Shown here: piece after piece, positions 60,796-64,000 of the stretch | Numbering within the stretch: position 1 is the first letter of the stretch | How the letters are laid out: every line of letters begins with the position of its first letter | Origin: Himantopus leucocephalus | Taxonomy: Eukaryota; Chordata; Aves; Charadriiformes; Recurvirostridae | Length of the DNA: 64,000 nt | Assembly: GCA_003993805.1 (NCBI GenBank) | Contig: RSEF01000021.1 | Coordinates: 2,925,065-2,989,064 of the forward strand | Direction of reading: 5' to 3' | Notes under the pieces: generated by a model | What the model was told of the DNA's origin: nothing | The model's database searches: none | The model's input: only the letters and a program-made list of their open reading frames with translations | Program-made: the position numbers and the translations under genes

Positions 60796-63700
60796 CTAGA
60801 GAAAAGCATATTAAGAAACATAATAAACTATTTTAATATTGCAGTTCTGTTGTCATTGTGTAGACTCTGACACAAACGAGCACCTTAGCACAAAGTGAGA
60901 AGAGTAATAGAACACCATGTACTTCCAAAGTTGGCGTTAGCAAGGAATTCCCTTTGCCCTACTTTTTTGCATACACTACTGTACAATTATGCAAGTGCAT
61001 TGTATGAACTGTTTAGCTTTGACATTCTTAGATATCTCTGATGGATTAAGTTCCAAAAAGGAGGGTGAAAACCAGAGCAGTTGAGTGCCTCAGTGTAAGA
61101 GAACTCTGGTGACTGTACTTCTTAAACCATTACTGTTATTTCTCTACACAGCCAGCGCTTCAACACACTAAACTCCAAGGTAAGTTTGCACAGGTACTCT
61201 ACTTTTGGATCTTTTACAGTGGTTATTAATAGGAGTGACCAGAAACAGACCCAGTTGCTGTGCCACAGCCCAGGTCTCAGCTACAGATTAATGGCCAACA
61301 AAAGCAACTGTAGTATCCTCTCCTGTACAAGACCCATTACAGCCTTCGCATTAAATGTTAAGGAGCTGTAAGGAGGCAAGATGTGCCCAGAGTGCAGGGA
61401 GGTACAGCGTAGATGGCAGAGGGCAGTGTGAACATGGATGTGAGAACTGGGACACAGGGAGCCCTCTGAGTGAGCAGAACCTCTCCAAGCAACAGTGGAA
61501 ATTAGCACCGTTTCACCTCATAAGTAAGAAGGTGGCCTTGGGAGGGCGGGAATGGGACTGAGCGGCTCCTAATGAGTCATAACTTTGCACAGAAATGGAC
61601 TTAAAGAACTACATATTCCAAATAGCCTTAGAAGCAATCACTTCCCAGAGCTACCAGTCTTTTTGCAACTTGCAGCAAGAGACACAGATGGCCTCAGCCT
61701 CCCTGGAGGCCTTGGCAGTCAATCTTCCAATTTTTTACTTACTGATACCAAAGGCAGAGAAAAGCCCCAGTATTCAAGAGTGTGAACAGTAGAAAAGCTG
61801 CACTGGTTTGAAATACACAATTTTAGGCCACAAACAGACAAGATTAGCAGTTATCAATTTAACAAAGGAAAGAAAAACTCATCTATTGGGCTAAAATGAA
61901 GGCTACCCCACCACCCTGTCCATATTTGGATCTCAGTATCAAGGTAAGAAGAAAGGAAGGCATAAACCATGCTCATTTTCCATAGGTATTAGGCATCTAA
62001 TACTTTAAGCTTATACAAAGACGTTCACACCCCTGGCATTGTCCTAGTTCCTCCCATGCTTGCCTGACGCTAGTTCTCTCAGACTAAGCCTATCTAGAGA
62101 ATTGTGGTTTCCTCAAAAATAAGAAGTGACAACCTAAGTGACAAACTTCGTGTGTGCACCCCGAATTAAAGATAAAAGGATGTATAAAGCTTTATTTTAA
62201 AATGTCTTCTATCCTGTAAAATTCAGACTTTGAAGTTACTTAATAGAAAAATACCTTAAGAAGTGCCACGCAGAAACCTCTCACGTAGTTACTAAATAAA
62301 GCTGTTCCAGACTCTGAGACAGTCGTTGCCAAGCACAGCACTAATATCGCTTTGCTGCATTTGGGGCTTAATGAGCATCCTCGTGCTGCTGCGCTGCACG
62401 CTGGTGCTGTACCAGCAAGCCTCAGTACAGCCAACAGGACACAGTGTTGATACTGCAAATGTGCCAGTAGTGGCTTTAGAAAAGACAAACCTGCAGAATA
62501 TTCAGCTACTTGACTTCTTTTTGAGGCGATTTTTAGCCTTTCACATTAGGAAACCTCATCTGTTCCCTCCCAGGGAGGGAAGGTCTTAGCAGACTGAAAA
62601 ATCCACATTGTCCAAACCTGTCGTGCACAGCGCACAGCACAGGAGGACACACCTGCAGCTTTGCAAAGTGCGCGTTGGTCCCTGTGGGGTCACTTTTAGC
62701 TGCACTTGCTGGTGCCTCCCCCCCGCCCCCGCCCAAGTGGAAGTCAGCCGCCGGCACCACCCAGTGCAGCAGCGCGCAGTCTGGTTCTGTTTAGTCTGGA
62801 CACCTCTTATCAGCGAGACATCCTGTGATGCTCGGGAGGAAGCCCACATCATTTCCTGCCGCTGGGCTCCCGGGCAGCCATGGCTCACGGTGGTACAAGT
62901 GCACCACTCCCCTTCCCGTTATTCAGCCCAGCCTTAGAAGAGTTTCTGATTGCTATTGCTTTTTCTTTTCCTCCCCCTCCCGCCCTTAAAGTAACCGCAC
63001 CAAATATCTGCAGCCCCAGCTTTAGGTGGTCATGAAGCACATGTGTTTAACATGCGTGGCAGAACCGTTGCTGTAGTAACCATGGTCTGGAAGAGTTCCC
63101 GTTAACATTACTTGAGGTATGTTACAACATGCAAAAGTTAATCTTGCAAATGTATGACACCTATGTGGCATTTGCATGCAAGCGATACAGCGCTGCTGTA
63201 GGCGTTTAAATTTAGGCAAATGTGCCTCATTTTTCAGAGCCCTCCTGTTGCCAATGCTTGCTGACCCTTGCCTTCTATTTATGCATCTCTCAGCCAGGCG
63301 TGGTGCTGGGGCCGCGGTGCTGGGACCGCGGTGCTGGGGCCAGTGGCTTGGCAGAGGTGTGTTTAGGTGGGAGCAGGGCAGAGCAAGGAAAGGCGTGAGC
63401 CAGCAGGAGAGGGGCTGTTTGGGAGCCCCTTTTTCTAGAGGAGGGGGGTTGAGGGGGTTAACACCGGGCGTGGGACCCTGCCCTTTTATAGGACCGGCAT
63501 TACTGGGCAACTGGGATGGTTTTATTGGAGGAAGGGGAAGGCAGGGCACGCAATGGATTCCCCTTCAGGGCTGTTTCTCACGGCAATCCAGGCGGCTGCC
63601 GTTCTGCTCTCAGCTCAGCCTGTTACGGTGGGTCATTTCAGGGGGCTTGGAACAGCGGCTGGCCTTGCATTCCACATGCCCTGCGACACCAAGCCACAAC

Positions 63701-64000
63701 ACGGCGACTTAAGGACGTGCAGCCTGAGCTCTTGCTTCACTTGGCTCTGGAGGGTTTAAATAAACTTCAAAATCTTTTATTACACGAGAATGTGATGCGG
63801 AGAGGGCGGGGAGGGATTTTTAGTTCGAAAGCTGAAAGCATACATGTTGCTTGTAACAACATGTTCCTGCATTCCTAGAACTTCCGTCGAGATCAAACTG
63901 GAAGCTTTTTCTTAGACCTGACAGTTTGCTCGTTGTGTGCTTTACAGCTGTAAACATCACTCCTTCCCAGCACTACAGTTTGCTTATTGATGGGCCTTGG
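60796..64000 (-). other. SKI: SKI last intron (partial)
   Basis: Sequence upstream of the last SKI exon on the minus strand. The preceding exon, which should encode the coiled-coil segment just before IEDLQ, is not found up to the window edge, so this intron exceeds 3.2 kb. It contains two GC-richer patches (about 62.6-62.9 kb and 63.3-63.7 kb) and a short GC-rich tandem repeat, but no exon I can support. Confidence 0.75.
63302..63343. repeat. GC-rich 14-bp tandem repeat, three copies
   Basis: GGTGCTGGGGCCGC, GGTGCTGGGACCGC and GGTGCTGGGGCCAG follow one another exactly at 14-bp steps, in the SKI intron. A short minisatellite seed; GC-rich patch around it may be a small intronic regulatory island. 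Confidence 0.9.

Noticed and set aside
63022..63712. 175- and 178-codon frames on opposite strands in the SKI intron
   Set aside because: They are mutual shadows in a GC-rich patch with no similarity to SKI exons and no clear splice sites.

Overview
This is vertebrate, almost certainly avian, nuclear DNA. The evidence is CR1 LINE sequence with the typical bird 3' ends (an RT-bearing copy near 9.6-10.4 kb and a 3'-tail fragment near 42.63 kb), one large CpG island in otherwise AT-rich DNA, split genes instead of long ORFs, and very few recent repeats. Almost all stop-to-stop ORFs of 60-190 codons look like chance frames and are not annotated.

Only one gene is recognised with confidence: SKI, on the minus strand at the right end. 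Its last coding exon is at 60607-60795 and encodes the C-terminal 62 residues of the coiled coil plus the LQEQLWP motif. To the right (60796-64000) is SKI intron. To the left is a long putative 3' UTR, about 4.8 kb, ending near a cluster of AATAAA signals at 55.77-55.89 kb.

The second landmark is a CpG island at about 18.97-19.99 kb. It has GC boxes, a strong CTCF-like site and an AP-1 site on its left edge. It must be a promoter, perhaps bidirectional, but its gene could not be named. On its right, on the plus strand, are two well-spliced-looking candidate exons (20284-20330, and a terminal exon from 21427 encoding one hydrophobic segment, a stop and a nearby AATAAA).

The remaining sequence is intergenic or intronic. 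It holds fossil repeats: CR1, a tRNA-derived MIR/CORE-SINE-like element at 28.8 kb, and degenerate copies of old amniote elements at 15.4, 31.1, 32.5, 39.2 and 39.6 kb. It also holds simple repeats, a few strong regulatory palindromes, a perfect 21-bp hairpin at 44.36 kb and several orphan exon-like segments. In mammals MORN1 lies tail-to-tail with SKI, but no MORN-repeat exon could be read in 20-55.7 kb. I found no convincing novel multi-gene system here; the items in Part 2 are the leads worth testing.
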